Shown here: positions 1-8,166 of the stretch, piece after piece | Position numbering within the stretch: the first letter of the stretch is position 1 | Layout: each line of letters opens with the position of its first letter | Origin: Fimenecus sp051881455 | Lineage (GTDB): Bacteria > Bacillota > Clostridia > Oscillospirales > Acutalibacteraceae | Length of the DNA stretch: 13,670 bases | Reading direction: 5' to 3' | Assembly (NCBI GenBank): GCA_051881455.1 | Contig: JBJEPX010000024.1 | Coordinates: 1 to 13,670 of the forward strand | Position numbers and translations under genes: made by a program | The notes under the pieces: model-generated | What the model saw: the letters and a program-made list of their open reading frames with translations, nothing else | Database searches by the model: none | Told to the model about the DNA's origin: nothing

Positions 1-1355
1 GGAATATAATCCGCCAGCCTGACCTGCGGAGCGTCTTTATAGGGATTTGCCATACCCTTTGCATCATACCACGCCTGCGGATACTTAGGCGATGTATTAA
101 GGGATGCGGAACTTGTATCTACATCTATATCCTCGTTTTCACGAACCATTCTGCCCATTACCACAAGACGGGCTTCATTAAATTCATAAGAACATGTTAC
201 GAGCGTGAGTATCTTATCGTCAGGCTGAACGGTAACCTCTGTATCAATTATACTTCTTTTTTCAACTTCTGCAATAAAATTATTAAATCTTTCATCAGTT
301 AAAAAGTCCGTAACAGTATAATTAAAAATGTAACCGTTGTCGTCCTGCGCCTCCGCATTTGTGATAAAAGCCGCGAAAACCTTAAAACAATAGGTTTCAT
401 AAAGGGTATCGAACTTAATAACAGGCGATTCTTTATACCCTTCAAGAGTTTTATATTTATCAAGATTTGAAAACATCAATCCGTCGGTCATATGATGACC
501 GTAAATCACCGTGTTATCGTTCAGATACTTTGAATCGTTTCTGTAATCCATATACGGACATCCGTATCGGCTTGATTTCCCGTAAAAATCACGGCGGTGA
601 TAATAATCGTTATCTTTGCTCTGCACTACCTGAACATCCATATTAGTATTTTCAATTCTCAGCCAGCCTACAAAATCCTGATTGAGAGCGTAAAGATAAG
701 CGTATTTTAAATTCATACCCTCAGGAAAGCTTGTATTGGGATATGTTGCAAAAACATCCTCCCACGCCTCGATATACTGATTATCATCGAGATTACCGGT
801 ATCCACAAATTTGTTTTTAAGACCTTCTTCAATTTTCAGCTCTGCGCGACGCTGACGGTACAAATTACCGAAAGCAATTACACAGCAAATTATGGCTATT
901 ATTGAAATATCCATAACGGTTTTTCTTATAAATTCTTTCGTTCCGTCTTTCTTGCTAGGTATTATTTTACTGAAAAAGCCTGCAAAAATTTCATTGAAGG
1001 TACGAACCTGCTTTTTATTTTCTGTTTTGTCCTGCTTATCGGTGTTTTCTTCAACAGCTTCGGGTTCTTTTGACACATATTGCTCTGTTATATCCAGAAA
1101 AGTTTTGCCGTTTTCAATAACGATTTTAGCGTCTGTCGCGCTGTCTTCTAAACTTACCTGTTCTTCAAGCGCTTTTTCAATTTGCTGTGCAAAATCATCA
1201 TTTTTGCTTTTTTCAGTTTCGGTTACCTCCGGTGCCGGGGAATTTATATCCGCGGTTTCTTCTTTTAGGGGTGCAGCCGGTTTTTCATCCATACCCAGCT
1301 TTTTACGAAGTTCCTCAAAGGAAAGCATTTCATTGTTGTTTTCTTTGCCGTTCAT
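1..1355 (-). CDS. Class B sortase with long cytoplasmic N-terminal tail (3' end outside window)
   Basis: Membrane-anchored cysteine transpeptidase that would join sorting-signal proteins to the cell wall or to each other outside the cell. About 451 residues are visible and the reading frame is still open at the left edge, so the C-terminus is missing. Residues 1-140 are hydrophilic, acidic and probably disordered. A single membrane segment lies at about 146-165, and the catalytic domain starts near 220. Sortase residues seen are His287 in YGHH, Cys388 in TLVTC and probably Arg396 in ARLVVMGR. The Cys-Arg gap is shorter than in the neighbouring paralogue. After the last strand comes the tail motif PKYPQxWYDxxGxxNPxK, also shared with the paralogue. 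The ATG at 1355 directly follows the upstream stop codon, and its SD (GGAGGT) lies inside the last codons of that gene, so the two are probably translationally coupled. The family call is firm; the substrate is unknown. Confidence 0.9.
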   Translation of the reverse strand, partial: MNGKENNNEMLSFEELRKKLGMDEKPAAPLKEETADINSPAPEVTETEKSKNDDFAQQIEKALEEQVSLEDSATDAKIVIENGKTFLDITEQYVSKEPEAVEENTDKQDKTENKKQVRTFNEIFAGFFSKIIPSKKDGTKEFIRKTVMDISIIAIICCVIAFGNLYRQRRAELKIEEGLKNKFVDTGNLDDNQYIEAWEDVFATYPNTSFPEGMNLKYAYLYALNQDFVGWLRIENTNMDVQVVQSKDNDYYHRRDFYGKSSRYGCPYMDYRNDSKYLNDNTVIYGHHMTDGLMFSNLDKYKTLEGYKESPVIKFDTLYETYCFKVFAAFITNAEAQDDNGYIFNYTVTDFLTDERFNNFIAEVEKRSIIDTEVTVQPDDKILTLVTCSYEFNEARLVVMGRMVRENEDIDVDTSSASLNTSPKYPQAWYDAKGMANPYKDAPQVRLADYI

Positions 1356-2282
1356 TTACCGAATTACCTCCTGAGGATACCAGCCTTTTTCATTCTTAAA
1401 CGGATTTTGCGTACCGTTTTTATCATACCAAATCTGAGGATATTTGGGATTTTCATTTACACTTGCTTTTTCCGTATTAACCTCTGCGCTCTCCCCGTCC
1501 CTTACGGCACGGGCAAGAATTACTATTCTTCCATCGGCTCTGTATGTTGTTTTGCCTGATTTGTTTTTCAAATCAAGATTACGCACACAGGTTGACAGTA
1601 TCATCAGCCTGTCGTCACTGTTAATATCAACATCGGTGGTATAAAGCCTACGCTTATTGACTTCCTCAATAAAGCCGTCAAAATCATTTTCATCAACATT
1701 GGGCGTGTTGTAATAGAAAACATAGCCGTTATCTTCACTTTCAGCGGCACTTGTTATAAACACACCGTAAATTTTCCACTTATATTTCTTTTCAAGGGTG
1801 TTAAATTCAAATACGGGCGTTGTTTTATAAAAATCAACGCTTTCATATTTAACGAGCTCCGAAAACATTGTCGTGTCATAACAATTATGGCCGTAAAGTA
1901 TTGTATTTGAATCAAGCTCAGTCGCATTATTGCGGTAATCCATAAATACTGCGCCGCGTCGGTCAGCTTCTTTATCAAAATTATGGTCAAGATAGTATTC
2001 GTTATTTGAAGTCTTTACAACGGGATGGTTTATTGCTGTATTGGGAACAGTTATCCAGCCTACTAAATCGGAGTTCATTTCCAAAAGCTTTGAATAATCG
2101 GGTGTTTCTGTACTGTTGCTCCCATCATCGGACGGCACGAGCTGGGAAAGCTTTTCAAATGTATCTCTGTTCTTATGTATTTCAACAAAATGTTTGATTA
2201 AAAAGCCTGACGAAACTGCGAACAGCACGACACAAATAATCAAGGCAACGGTTTTTCCCGCTGACATTCTTCGCTTATTCAA
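1356..2282 (-). CDS. Class B sortase
   Basis: Second sortase, about 308 residues from the chosen start, anchored by one N-terminal membrane segment (about residues 9-29) after a short basic stretch. The catalytic domain is extracellular. Key residues, counted from the TTG at 2282, are His132 in YGHN, Cys232 in LSTC and Arg252 in DGRIVILAR. The C-terminus carries the tail PKYPQIWYDKNGTQNPFK, which the downstream paralogue repeats. The start is uncertain. A TTG at 2303 has no SD at usable distance. The TTG at 2282 has GGTGG five bases upstream and overlaps the stop of the preceding pncC-like gene (TTGAATAA). An ATG at 2267 has a weak SD. I chose 2282 for the SD and the natural basic N-terminus. 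No LPxTG-like or NPxTN-like substrate protein is visible nearby, so the target is unknown. Confidence 0.9.
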   Translation of the reverse strand: MNKRRMSAGKTVALIICVVLFAVSSGFLIKHFVEIHKNRDTFEKLSQLVPSDDGSNSTETPDYSKLLEMNSDLVGWITVPNTAINHPVVKTSNNEYYLDHNFDKEADRRGAVFMDYRNNATELDSNTILYGHNCYDTTMFSELVKYESVDFYKTTPVFEFNTLEKKYKWKIYGVFITSAAESEDNGYVFYYNTPNVDENDFDGFIEEVNKRRLYTTDVDINSDDRLMILSTCVRNLDLKNKSGKTTYRADGRIVILARAVRDGESAEVNTEKASVNENPKYPQIWYDKNGTQNPFKNEKGWYPQEVIR

Positions 2283-2763
2283 GATTACCACCCACCGTTT
2301 CAATTATCATTTTAAGAGCCTCATCGCAGGCACCGGTTCTGTTTCTGTTTCTTATATCGAATTTAAAACTGTTGTTTAAGCATTTTATTTTTGTATTCTT
2401 GCCGTCGGAAACGGCAATATATATAAGCCCCACAGGCTTTGAGGTGTTATCTGACGAAGGACCTGCAATACCTGATACAGACACAGCAACATCAGCACCC
2501 GAAAGAGCTAATACGCCGCTTACCATCTCACGGACAGTTTGTTCACTTACAGCGCCGTATGTTTCAAGAGTTTTCTCACTAACGCCCAACACCTTGCTTT
2601 TAATTTCGTTACTGTAACTTACAATTCCGCAATTAAAAACAGCCGAAGAACCGCTTACATCGGTTATTCTTTTTGCAATTAAACCGCCCGTGCAGGACTC
2701 GGCACAAGCCATAACAAGTCCCTTTTCCTTTAAAATTTTTACGGTTTTCTCTTCAAGTGTCAT
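2275..2763 (-). CDS. pncC: CinA C-terminal domain protein, nicotinamide-nucleotide amidase (PncC type)
   Basis: A 162-residue protein consisting only of the CinA C-terminal domain. Members of this family deamidate nicotinamide mononucleotide to nicotinate mononucleotide in pyridine-nucleotide recycling in the cytoplasm. Visible family motifs are AESCTGG (residues 21-27) with the presumed catalytic Ser23, YSNEIK near 50-55, GAVSE at 70-74 and SGIAGP at 97-102 followed by KPVG at 109-112. The usual GG between the last two motifs is replaced here by Ser-Asp. The N-terminal CinA (MoeA-like) domain found in many Firmicutes homologues is absent. The ATG at 2763 lies 14 bases after the thiI stop and has an AAAGG element about ten bases upstream. 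The gene end overlaps the sortase start. The family call is strong; the enzymatic activity is inferred. Confidence 0.88.
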   Translation of the reverse strand: MTLEEKTVKILKEKGLVMACAESCTGGLIAKRITDVSGSSAVFNCGIVSYSNEIKSKVLGVSEKTLETYGAVSEQTVREMVSGVLALSGADVAVSVSGIAGPSSDNTSKPVGLIYIAVSDGKNTKIKCLNNSFKFDIRNRNRTGACDEALKMIIETVGGNLE

Positions 2764-2777
2764 AAGAATTGTACCTT

Positions 2778-3950
2778 TTAAAAGTAAATATTTTGAACAC
2801 GGGTGTTGACCAATGCCTTTTCAATAAGTCCGTCCATATCCAACGCCTTTTCGGCATCTTCAAGAATACTGATTTGAGGCTTTGTTTTGGGGTGTTTCGG
2901 TGTGAACACCGTACAGCAATCCTCAAAAGGCTGAATTGAAATATCGAAAGTGTTTATCTTTCTTGAAACTGCTATAATTTCGTCCTTATCAAGTCCTATA
3001 AGCGGACGGAAAACAGGCATTGAAACAACCGCATCCGTACAAGCAAGGGCAGGCAAAGTCTGGCTTGCCACCTGACCGAGGCTCTCACCCGTTATAAGCG
3101 CCTTGCACTCTTCCTTTTCGGCTATTTTTTCCGCAATGCGCATCATAAAGCGGCGCATTACAAGTGTAAATAAATCCTCGGGACAATTATCTCTTATCTG
3201 CTCCTGAATTTCGGTAAATCCAACCGTAAACAGTGTTATATTTCCGCTGAATTTAGAAACCTGACGGAGCAAATCGTGAACCTTTTCTTCCGACTGAGGC
3301 GATGTGTATGGCGGTGAAGCAAAATGGATCGCAGTAAGGGTAAGTCCTCTTTTTGCCATCATATATGCCGCAACGGGGCTGTCAATTCCGCCTGAAATGA
3401 GAATTGCGGATTTTCCTGCGGTTCCCGTTGGCATACCGCCTGCGCCCTTTGTCTGATTGCCGCGGATAAATGCGTATTTATCTCTTATTTCTATTGTAAT
3501 AAGAACATCGGGATTTTTCACATCAACTTTTAAATGCGGAAATTTTTCGAGCACAGCACCGCCAACCTCGGCGGACATCTGCGGAGAAGTTAAGGGGAAC
3601 TTTTTATCGGAACGCTTACCCTCCACCTTAAAGGTTTTAGCATTTTTAAGCTGTTCTGCAAGATATTCGGGAGCGTATTTTAATATCTCCCCCATATCCT
3701 TCTCAACCTGCAAGGCTCTTGAATAACAGGCTATACCGAAAACACGGGCGATACGCTCGTTTACCTCGTCCATATCAACAGAATCGTCGAGAGGAACAAC
3801 CGATACGGTTGACTGTTCCTTTCTGTACTCAAAATCACCGAGAGGTTTAAGCCTTCTGCGAATATTTTTAATCAGTATATCCTCAAATGTAGAACGGTTT
3901 AATCCCTTTAATGCAAGCTCACCGTTTTTTATAAGTATTATTTCTTTCAT
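2778..3950 (-). CDS. thiI: tRNA 4-thiouridine synthase ThiI (no rhodanese domain)
   Basis: A 390-residue enzyme that adenylates uridine 8 of tRNAs and replaces its oxygen with sulfur. An N-terminal ferredoxin-like region (about 1-60) is followed by a THUMP RNA-binding domain (about 60-165) and a PP-loop ATPase domain. The PP-loop motif SGGIDSP is at 186-192, preceded by GGMPTGTAGK. A Cys-Cys pair at 345-346 (EDCCTVFTPKHP) lies where E. coli ThiI has its catalytic Cys344. The E. coli C-terminal rhodanese domain is missing, as in Bacillus ThiI, so persulfide sulfur is expected to come straight from the adjacent cysteine desulfurase. The start codon sits one base after the desulfurase stop (TAA-T-ATG), with an SD of AGGAGAT overlapping its last codons. 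This indicates tight coupling. Confidence 0.95.
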   Translation of the reverse strand: MKEIILIKNGELALKGLNRSTFEDILIKNIRRRLKPLGDFEYRKEQSTVSVVPLDDSVDMDEVNERIARVFGIACYSRALQVEKDMGEILKYAPEYLAEQLKNAKTFKVEGKRSDKKFPLTSPQMSAEVGGAVLEKFPHLKVDVKNPDVLITIEIRDKYAFIRGNQTKGAGGMPTGTAGKSAILISGGIDSPVAAYMMAKRGLTLTAIHFASPPYTSPQSEEKVHDLLRQVSKFSGNITLFTVGFTEIQEQIRDNCPEDLFTLVMRRFMMRIAEKIAEKEECKALITGESLGQVASQTLPALACTDAVVSMPVFRPLIGLDKDEIIAVSRKINTFDISIQPFEDCCTVFTPKHPKTKPQISILEDAEKALDMDGLIEKALVNTRVQNIYF

Positions 3951-3951
3951 A

Positions 3952-5079
3952 TTATCTCCTGACGCGTTTAACGGTATTTACAATACCATTATACAACAAA
4001 TCCATATCATTTTCAGTGGTACTTTTTGACAAACTTATTCTTATTGCGCTGTCAATAAGCTCCGGTGCGATTCCCATTGCGGAAAGAACATCACTGCGGT
4101 GCCCTTTTGAACACGCCGAACCTGCCGACACATATATTCCCTCCGCCGAGAGAGCGTTAAGCATAACCTGCGACGGCACGCCTTTTACGGATATATTTAT
4201 TATATACGGCAAGGCGTCATCGGGAGAATTTATATACACGCCCTCAACAGTTTTTATTTTATCAACAAAATACTGTTTAACACTTTGGACAACCGCACGG
4301 TTTTTCTCAACATTGCCTATATCTTCAACTGCGGCGGCAAAAGCGCAGATTGCAGGCATGGGCTCAGTTCCCGAAACAAGACCGTTTTCCTGACCGCCGC
4401 CCAAAATACTCGGCATCAGCCGAATTGAGTTATCCACAAACAGCGCCCCTGCGCCCTTTATGCCGTGAATTTTATGTGCGCTCATGCTCATTAAATCAAT
4501 ACCGAGTTTTTTAGGCTTAATGAGAAGCTTGCCAAAGCCCTGCACCGCGTCACAATGAAAATACGCTTTTGAATTTTTTGATTTAATTATACTTTTGATT
4601 TTGGAAATATCCTGAATTGAGCCGACTTCATTATTCACAGCCATAATGCTTACGAGAATTGTATTTCCGTCAACGGCGTTTGAAAGCTCATCAAGGCTAA
4701 TTTTGCCGTTTCTGTCAGGTTTTAAATAAACCGCCTCAAAGCCCGCTTCTTCAAGAAGCTGAAAATGCTTGATTACGCTTGGGTGTTCAAGCCCCGTAGT
4801 GATTATTTTTTTACCCTCACGGCGTTTTGTACGGGCAGTGCCTAAAATTGCAGTATTGTTCGCCGCGGTTCCGCCTGATGTGAAATATATTTCCTTTACA
4901 TCGCAGGAAAGAAAAGACGCAACAGTTTTTCGTGCGTTATCAAGCTCTTTTTTAGCATTGTATCCGCACATATGCAGACTTGACGGATTACCGAAGTTTT
5001 CGTTCATCATAAAAAGCGCTTTTTTTACCGCCGCTTCGCACGGCTTTGTGGTGGCGCTGTTATCAAGATAAACGCTCAT
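3952..5079 (-). CDS. nifZ: Cysteine desulfurase, NifZ/IscS-like, sulfur donor for ThiI
   Basis: A 375-residue PLP enzyme that converts cysteine to alanine and carries the released sulfur as a persulfide. Visible features are DNSATT at the N-terminus, His99 in the EHPS motif, Asp177 in HCDAVQ for the pyridine nitrogen, the Schiff-base Lys203 in SAHKIHG, and the persulfide Cys323 in GSACSKG on the mobile loop. The common RSGTE motif reads VSGTEP here, so its usual Arg is replaced by Val; the effect is unknown. A frame extension to a TTG at 5112 exists, but the promoter -10 box at 5118-5123 puts the transcript start at about 5111. The ATG at 5079, with GGGAGAG upstream, is therefore the better start. 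Being first in an operon directly before a rhodanese-less ThiI matches the B. subtilis nifZ-thiI pair, so tRNA thiolation is the likely role rather than general Fe-S assembly. Confidence 0.93.
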   Translation of the reverse strand: MSVYLDNSATTKPCEAAVKKALFMMNENFGNPSSLHMCGYNAKKELDNARKTVASFLSCDVKEIYFTSGGTAANNTAILGTARTKRREGKKIITTGLEHPSVIKHFQLLEEAGFEAVYLKPDRNGKISLDELSNAVDGNTILVSIMAVNNEVGSIQDISKIKSIIKSKNSKAYFHCDAVQGFGKLLIKPKKLGIDLMSMSAHKIHGIKGAGALFVDNSIRLMPSILGGGQENGLVSGTEPMPAICAFAAAVEDIGNVEKNRAVVQSVKQYFVDKIKTVEGVYINSPDDALPYIINISVKGVPSQVMLNALSAEGIYVSAGSACSKGHRSDVLSAMGIAPELIDSAIRISLSKSTTENDMDLLYNGIVNTVKRVRR

Positions 5080-5117
5080 TACACTTCTCTCCCATTCTGC
5101 ATAATAAATCAATTTAA

Positions 5118-5146
5118 ATTATACTACAAAAAACAAAGTTTGGCAA
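5118..5146 (-). promoter_or_regulatory. Sigma-A-type promoter of the nifZ-thiI-pncC-sortase operon
   Basis: Read on the minus strand: TTGCCA (-35, at 5146-5141), a 17-base spacer, then a perfect TATAAT (-10, at 5123-5118). Transcription should start near 5111, giving a leader of about 30 nt before the ATG at 5079. No terminator is seen between the five minus-strand genes downstream, so this is likely the main promoter of the operon. Confidence 0.8.
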
Positions 5147-5224
5147 ATATAAATTGGACAAAAAACGCGTATATTTTTAAATTTTTTGTTAACAATAATT
5201 TCAAATCTGCAAAGGAGCACAAAA

Positions 5225-6571
5225 ATGGACAGTAAAACGAACTCAAACCGCAAGAAAATAAGAATAATTCTATATACCGCAACGGTAATTATCGTTTTGG
5301 GAATTTTCGGCATTGTGCAGACTGTGAAAGCGACCCGCTATCGGCGTGAAGCGCTTATTACAAAGCAGATGGCGCTAATTTCACTTGACGAGTATCTTAA
5401 CAATATATCGTCAAACCTTGAAAAGACGGTTTATGTGAGCACACCCACTATGCTTTCAAAGCTTTCCACGGAGCTGTGGCGTGAAGCATCCGGCGCAAAG
5501 AACAGTCTTTCAATGCTTTCGGGCAACGATTCGGCGCTTGATAACACATACAAATTCTTATCGCAGGTGGGCGAATTCGTAATGGCATTGCAGAGAAAAA
5601 GCGCCGCCGGAGAACCGATTACAGACAGTGAAAGAGAACAGCTTAAAAAGCTTAATTCTTACTGCAACACGCTGACGGAACAAATAGGCAAAATGTGCTT
5701 TGAGCTTGCAAACGGAAATTTTAATTTTGAGAATAACGATACAAACCTTCTCAAAAGTAAAGCCGACGCTTCGACACTTGGCAAAAGCATCGACGACGCT
5801 GAACAGTCGCTCTCGGATTTTCCCTCGCTTATATATGACGGTCCGTTTTCCGACCACATTGAAAAAGCACAACCTATGCTTTTGGAAAACGAAAGCGAAA
5901 TTTCCAAAAATACGGCATTAACAGTTGCACAAAAGGTGTGTGCAGATGAAAAAGATTCATTAAAATTCGCATATGAAGAGGGAGGTAAAATCCCCTGCTA
6001 TGTTTTTCAAAGCGAAAACTGCACCGTAGGAATTACTAAAAGAGGCGGAAAACCTCTTTATATGCTCAATTCTCAATATGCAGGTGCAGTTGATATAAAA
6101 TATGAGGAAGCAATAAAATACGGCGCAGATTTTCTTAAAAAAATCGGTTATGACAGATTAAAGGAAAGATATTATTTTACCGATGACGGTATTTGTACGG
6201 TAAATTTCGCCGCAACAAAGGACGGAATTGTTTGTTACCCCGACCTTATAAAGGTAAGTGTAAACTTAGAAAACGGCAAAATAATGTCATTTGACGCAAC
6301 CGGCTATGTTTCAAATCATTATGAGAGAACGGCTCCTGCAAATATGATTTCCGCTGCAAAAGCTGCAGAAAAAATCAACTCGTATCTTAATATAATATCC
6401 GTGCAGAAAAGCGTAATTCCCAATGATTGGGGTGGCGAAAGATTTTGCTATGAATTCCACTGCAAAACCGATACAGACCAAGAGCTACTTGTGTATATCG
6501 ACTGTATTACAGGCGAAGAGGACGATATTCTTATTCTGCTTTACAGTGACGGCGGTGTCCTGACAAAGTAG
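5225..6571 (+). CDS. ypeB: Spore germination protein YpeB
   Basis: A 448-residue protein, close to the roughly 450 residues of Bacillus YpeB. It has a short basic N-terminus, one membrane anchor (about residues 12-32), a helical region to about 195, the highly characteristic stretch FPSLIYDGPFSDH at 199-211, and C-terminal PepSY-like repeats. In Bacillus, YpeB is needed to place or stabilise the cortex-lytic enzyme SleB in the dormant spore. This supports a spore-forming host. The ATG at 5225 has the SD AAAGGAG eight bases upstream; a frame extension to a TTG at 5186 lacks such support. In B. subtilis ypeB follows sleB, but here the upstream neighbour is the divergent nifZ and no sleB is in the window. 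A sigma-G-type promoter would be expected, but I could not pick out a convincing one. Confidence 0.93.
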   Translation: MDSKTNSNRKKIRIILYTATVIIVLGIFGIVQTVKATRYRREALITKQMALISLDEYLNNISSNLEKTVYVSTPTMLSKLSTELWREASGAKNSLSMLSGNDSALDNTYKFLSQVGEFVMALQRKSAAGEPITDSEREQLKKLNSYCNTLTEQIGKMCFELANGNFNFENNDTNLLKSKADASTLGKSIDDAEQSLSDFPSLIYDGPFSDHIEKAQPMLLENESEISKNTALTVAQKVCADEKDSLKFAYEEGGKIPCYVFQSENCTVGITKRGGKPLYMLNSQYAGAVDIKYEEAIKYGADFLKKIGYDRLKERYYFTDDGICTVNFAATKDGIVCYPDLIKVSVNLENGKIMSFDATGYVSNHYERTAPANMISAAKAAEKINSYLNIISVQKSVIPNDWGGERFCYEFHCKTDTDQELLVYIDCITGEEDDILILLYSDGGVLTK

Positions 6572-6604
6572 AATAACAGAATATAAATTTATGGAGGTAA
6601 TATT

Positions 6605-6922
6605 ATGAAAAAAGCAGCTATAATTATGATTGCAATTACTGCCGTATTATGTCTGTTTTTTGCAGGCTGCGGCGATGCAGACGACGGTAAAGTCGGCGAC
6701 ACCTCGGCAGGCAATAACAACAGCACCACAAACAACACGGTAAGTAATCATAACGGCACAACATCTGATATGAAAGGCGATGTTTCCCAAGGCGTCAGCG
6801 ATTTGGGCGAAGGCTTAAGCAACGCTGCACATGACGCAGGGAATGCGGTATCAGATGCAGTAAACGGAGTCAGCGAGGCTGCTTCCGGTGCGGCAAAAGG
6901 TGTTAAAGACACATTGCGCTAA
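6605..6922 (+). CDS. Small lipoprotein with amphipathic helical tail
   Basis: A 105-residue protein with a lipoprotein signal peptide: basic start, hydrophobic core at residues 4-19, then a lipobox-like FFAGC with the lipidated Cys at 22. A flexible Asn/Thr/Ser-rich linker (about 38-58) is followed by an Ala/Gly/Val/Asp-rich tail (about 60-105) made of repeating units such as VSDLGEGLSNAAHDAG and VSDAVNGVSEAASGAA. These are expected to form an amphipathic helix similar in style to LEA or apolipoprotein repeats. The SD GGAGGTAATATT precedes the ATG, and the gene starts 33 bases after ypeB with no terminator between. It is therefore probably co-expressed with ypeB and may be a spore-membrane lipoprotein. 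I do not recognise a named family; the spore role is inferred from position only. Confidence 0.8.
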   Translation: MKKAAIIMIAITAVLCLFFAGCGDADDGKVGDTSAGNNNSTTNNTVSNHNGTTSDMKGDVSQGVSDLGEGLSNAAHDAGNAVSDAVNGVSEAASGAAKGVKDTLR

Positions 6923-6923
6923 C

Positions 6924-6959
6924 AAAAAACACCGTCGGGTTAACCGACGGCTGTTTTTT
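6924..6959. terminator. Bidirectional intrinsic terminator between lipoprotein and MFS genes
   Basis: A 7-bp G/C-rich stem, CCGTCGG (6932-6938) and CCGACGG (6944-6950), with a 5-nt loop. It is flanked by AAAAAA on the left and TTTTTT on the right, so each strand has a hairpin followed by a U tract. It lies between two convergent genes and can end transcription from both. Confidence 0.9.
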
Positions 6960-6963
6960 ATGT

Positions 6964-8166
6964 TTATCGATTTTTATCCTTAATCTTTTTAATTGTAATT
7001 TCATTGGCGGCAAAGAGCCCTATACAAAGCGCAATAAGAACAAAAGGCGTTATATAAAAAGTAGTTGCTGTTGCAATAAATCCGAATGCAAGCTGTACTC
7101 CAAAGCCTACCGCATATGCTCCGCCCATATGATAGCCTGTTATGTCAGGTGAATATTCACTTCCGAAGCGCCCCGGAACACTGTGGAGAACACTTGGGAA
7201 AATAGGACCGAAACCTATGCCGATAAGCAATAGTCCCAAAAGGGATATTTTGCCTAAGGGCAAGGTTAAAAGCATTATTCCTACAAAGGATACGAATATG
7301 CCCATTCTAATCATTGTGTTATCCGACGCTTTAATTGATATAAAGCCTGAAATAAATCTGCCAATCATAATTCCCCCGAAATAAAGGGAAACCCATTTTG
7401 CGGCTACATCGGGGGGATACAGATATACGTTTACAAGATATGAAGCTCCCCACGTTCCTATAAGGAACTCCATACTGCAATAAAGACCGAGAGAAAGAAT
7501 ACTTGTGATAACTCCCCTGCCATTTATAAGCTCAAAAAATGTTTTTTTCGGTGCACTTTCAGTCACCTTACAAGTAGCAGTTTCGTTTTCAACGGATTTC
7601 CATTTTTTCAGTGAAAAAAGGACTATTATCGCAATCAAAAGCTGTATTACCGCCACAACTCGGTATCCGTTTCGCCAAGAGCCGATTTCGTAACTTAAAA
7701 AGGCCGACATAATTAAAGGACTTGATGTTACACCAACGCCCCAAAAGCAATGGAGCCAATTCATATGCTGTGATTTATAATGGAGAGATACAAAGTTATT
7801 TACTCCCGTATCAATTGCTCCTGCGCCGTATCCCAGCACAACGGAAAAGAGCATCATTACTGCAACATTGGGTGAAAAACTTATTCCCAAAAGTCCGATG
7901 GCAGTCAATAAAATCGAAAATAGCGTCACCTTGCCCGTTCCGAATTTTCTTATCAGTTTGCCTGCAAAAAAGCTTACTCCGCCTGTACATACGCCGACAA
8001 TTATGCTGTATATTGAAGCAAAACTCTCGCTTATACCCAATTCCCGATGAACTACGGGCCACGCAACTCCGAAAAGTGAATCCGGCAGACCGAGGGATAT
8101 AAAAACTATATAAATTACTACTAATAAAAACATCATTGCTATTCGACTCCGTCCACATTTTATCAT
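6964..8166 (-). CDS. Major facilitator superfamily transporter, FucP/FHS-like
   Basis: A 400-residue membrane protein with about twelve predicted membrane segments in two halves, separated by a hydrophilic loop near residues 192-212. An MFS motif-A-like sequence, GKLIRKFGTGK, lies at about 69-79. NWLHCFWGVGVTSSP (136-150) and WRNGY (164-168) resemble conserved parts of the fucose/sugar:proton symporter (FHS) group, so a sugar or related small molecule is plausible. The substrate cannot be read from sequence. The ATG at 8166 has no recognisable SD. The Met-Met pair at residues 11-12 (8136/8133) is preceded by GGACGGAG and starts exactly at the first membrane segment, so the true protein may be about 390 residues. 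The gene stands alone, divergent from the RNA/exporter region and convergent with the lipoprotein gene. Confidence 0.85.
   Translation of the reverse strand: MIKCGRSRIAMMFLLVVIYIVFISLGLPDSLFGVAWPVVHRELGISESFASIYSIIVGVCTGGVSFFAGKLIRKFGTGKVTLFSILLTAIGLLGISFSPNVAVMMLFSVVLGYGAGAIDTGVNNFVSLHYKSQHMNWLHCFWGVGVTSSPLIMSAFLSYEIGSWRNGYRVVAVIQLLIAIIVLFSLKKWKSVENETATCKVTESAPKKTFFELINGRGVITSILSLGLYCSMEFLIGTWGASYLVNVYLYPPDVAAKWVSLYFGGIMIGRFISGFISIKASDNTMIRMGIFVSFVGIMLLTLPLGKISLLGLLLIGIGFGPIFPSVLHSVPGRFGSEYSPDITGYHMGGAYAVGFGVQLAFGFIATATTFYITPFVLIALCIGLFAANEITIKKIKDKNR

Noticed and set aside
892..1374. 160-codon plus-strand frame opposite the left sortase
   Set aside because: It is the antisense shadow of the sortase coding sequence, rich in Ser/Phe/Leu as expected from complement codons, with no SD.
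5154..5182. TTGGAC-17-TTAAAT as a ypeB promoter
   Set aside because: Poor match at both boxes. ypeB is expected to be under a forespore sigma factor, and no clear sigma-G pattern could be identified.
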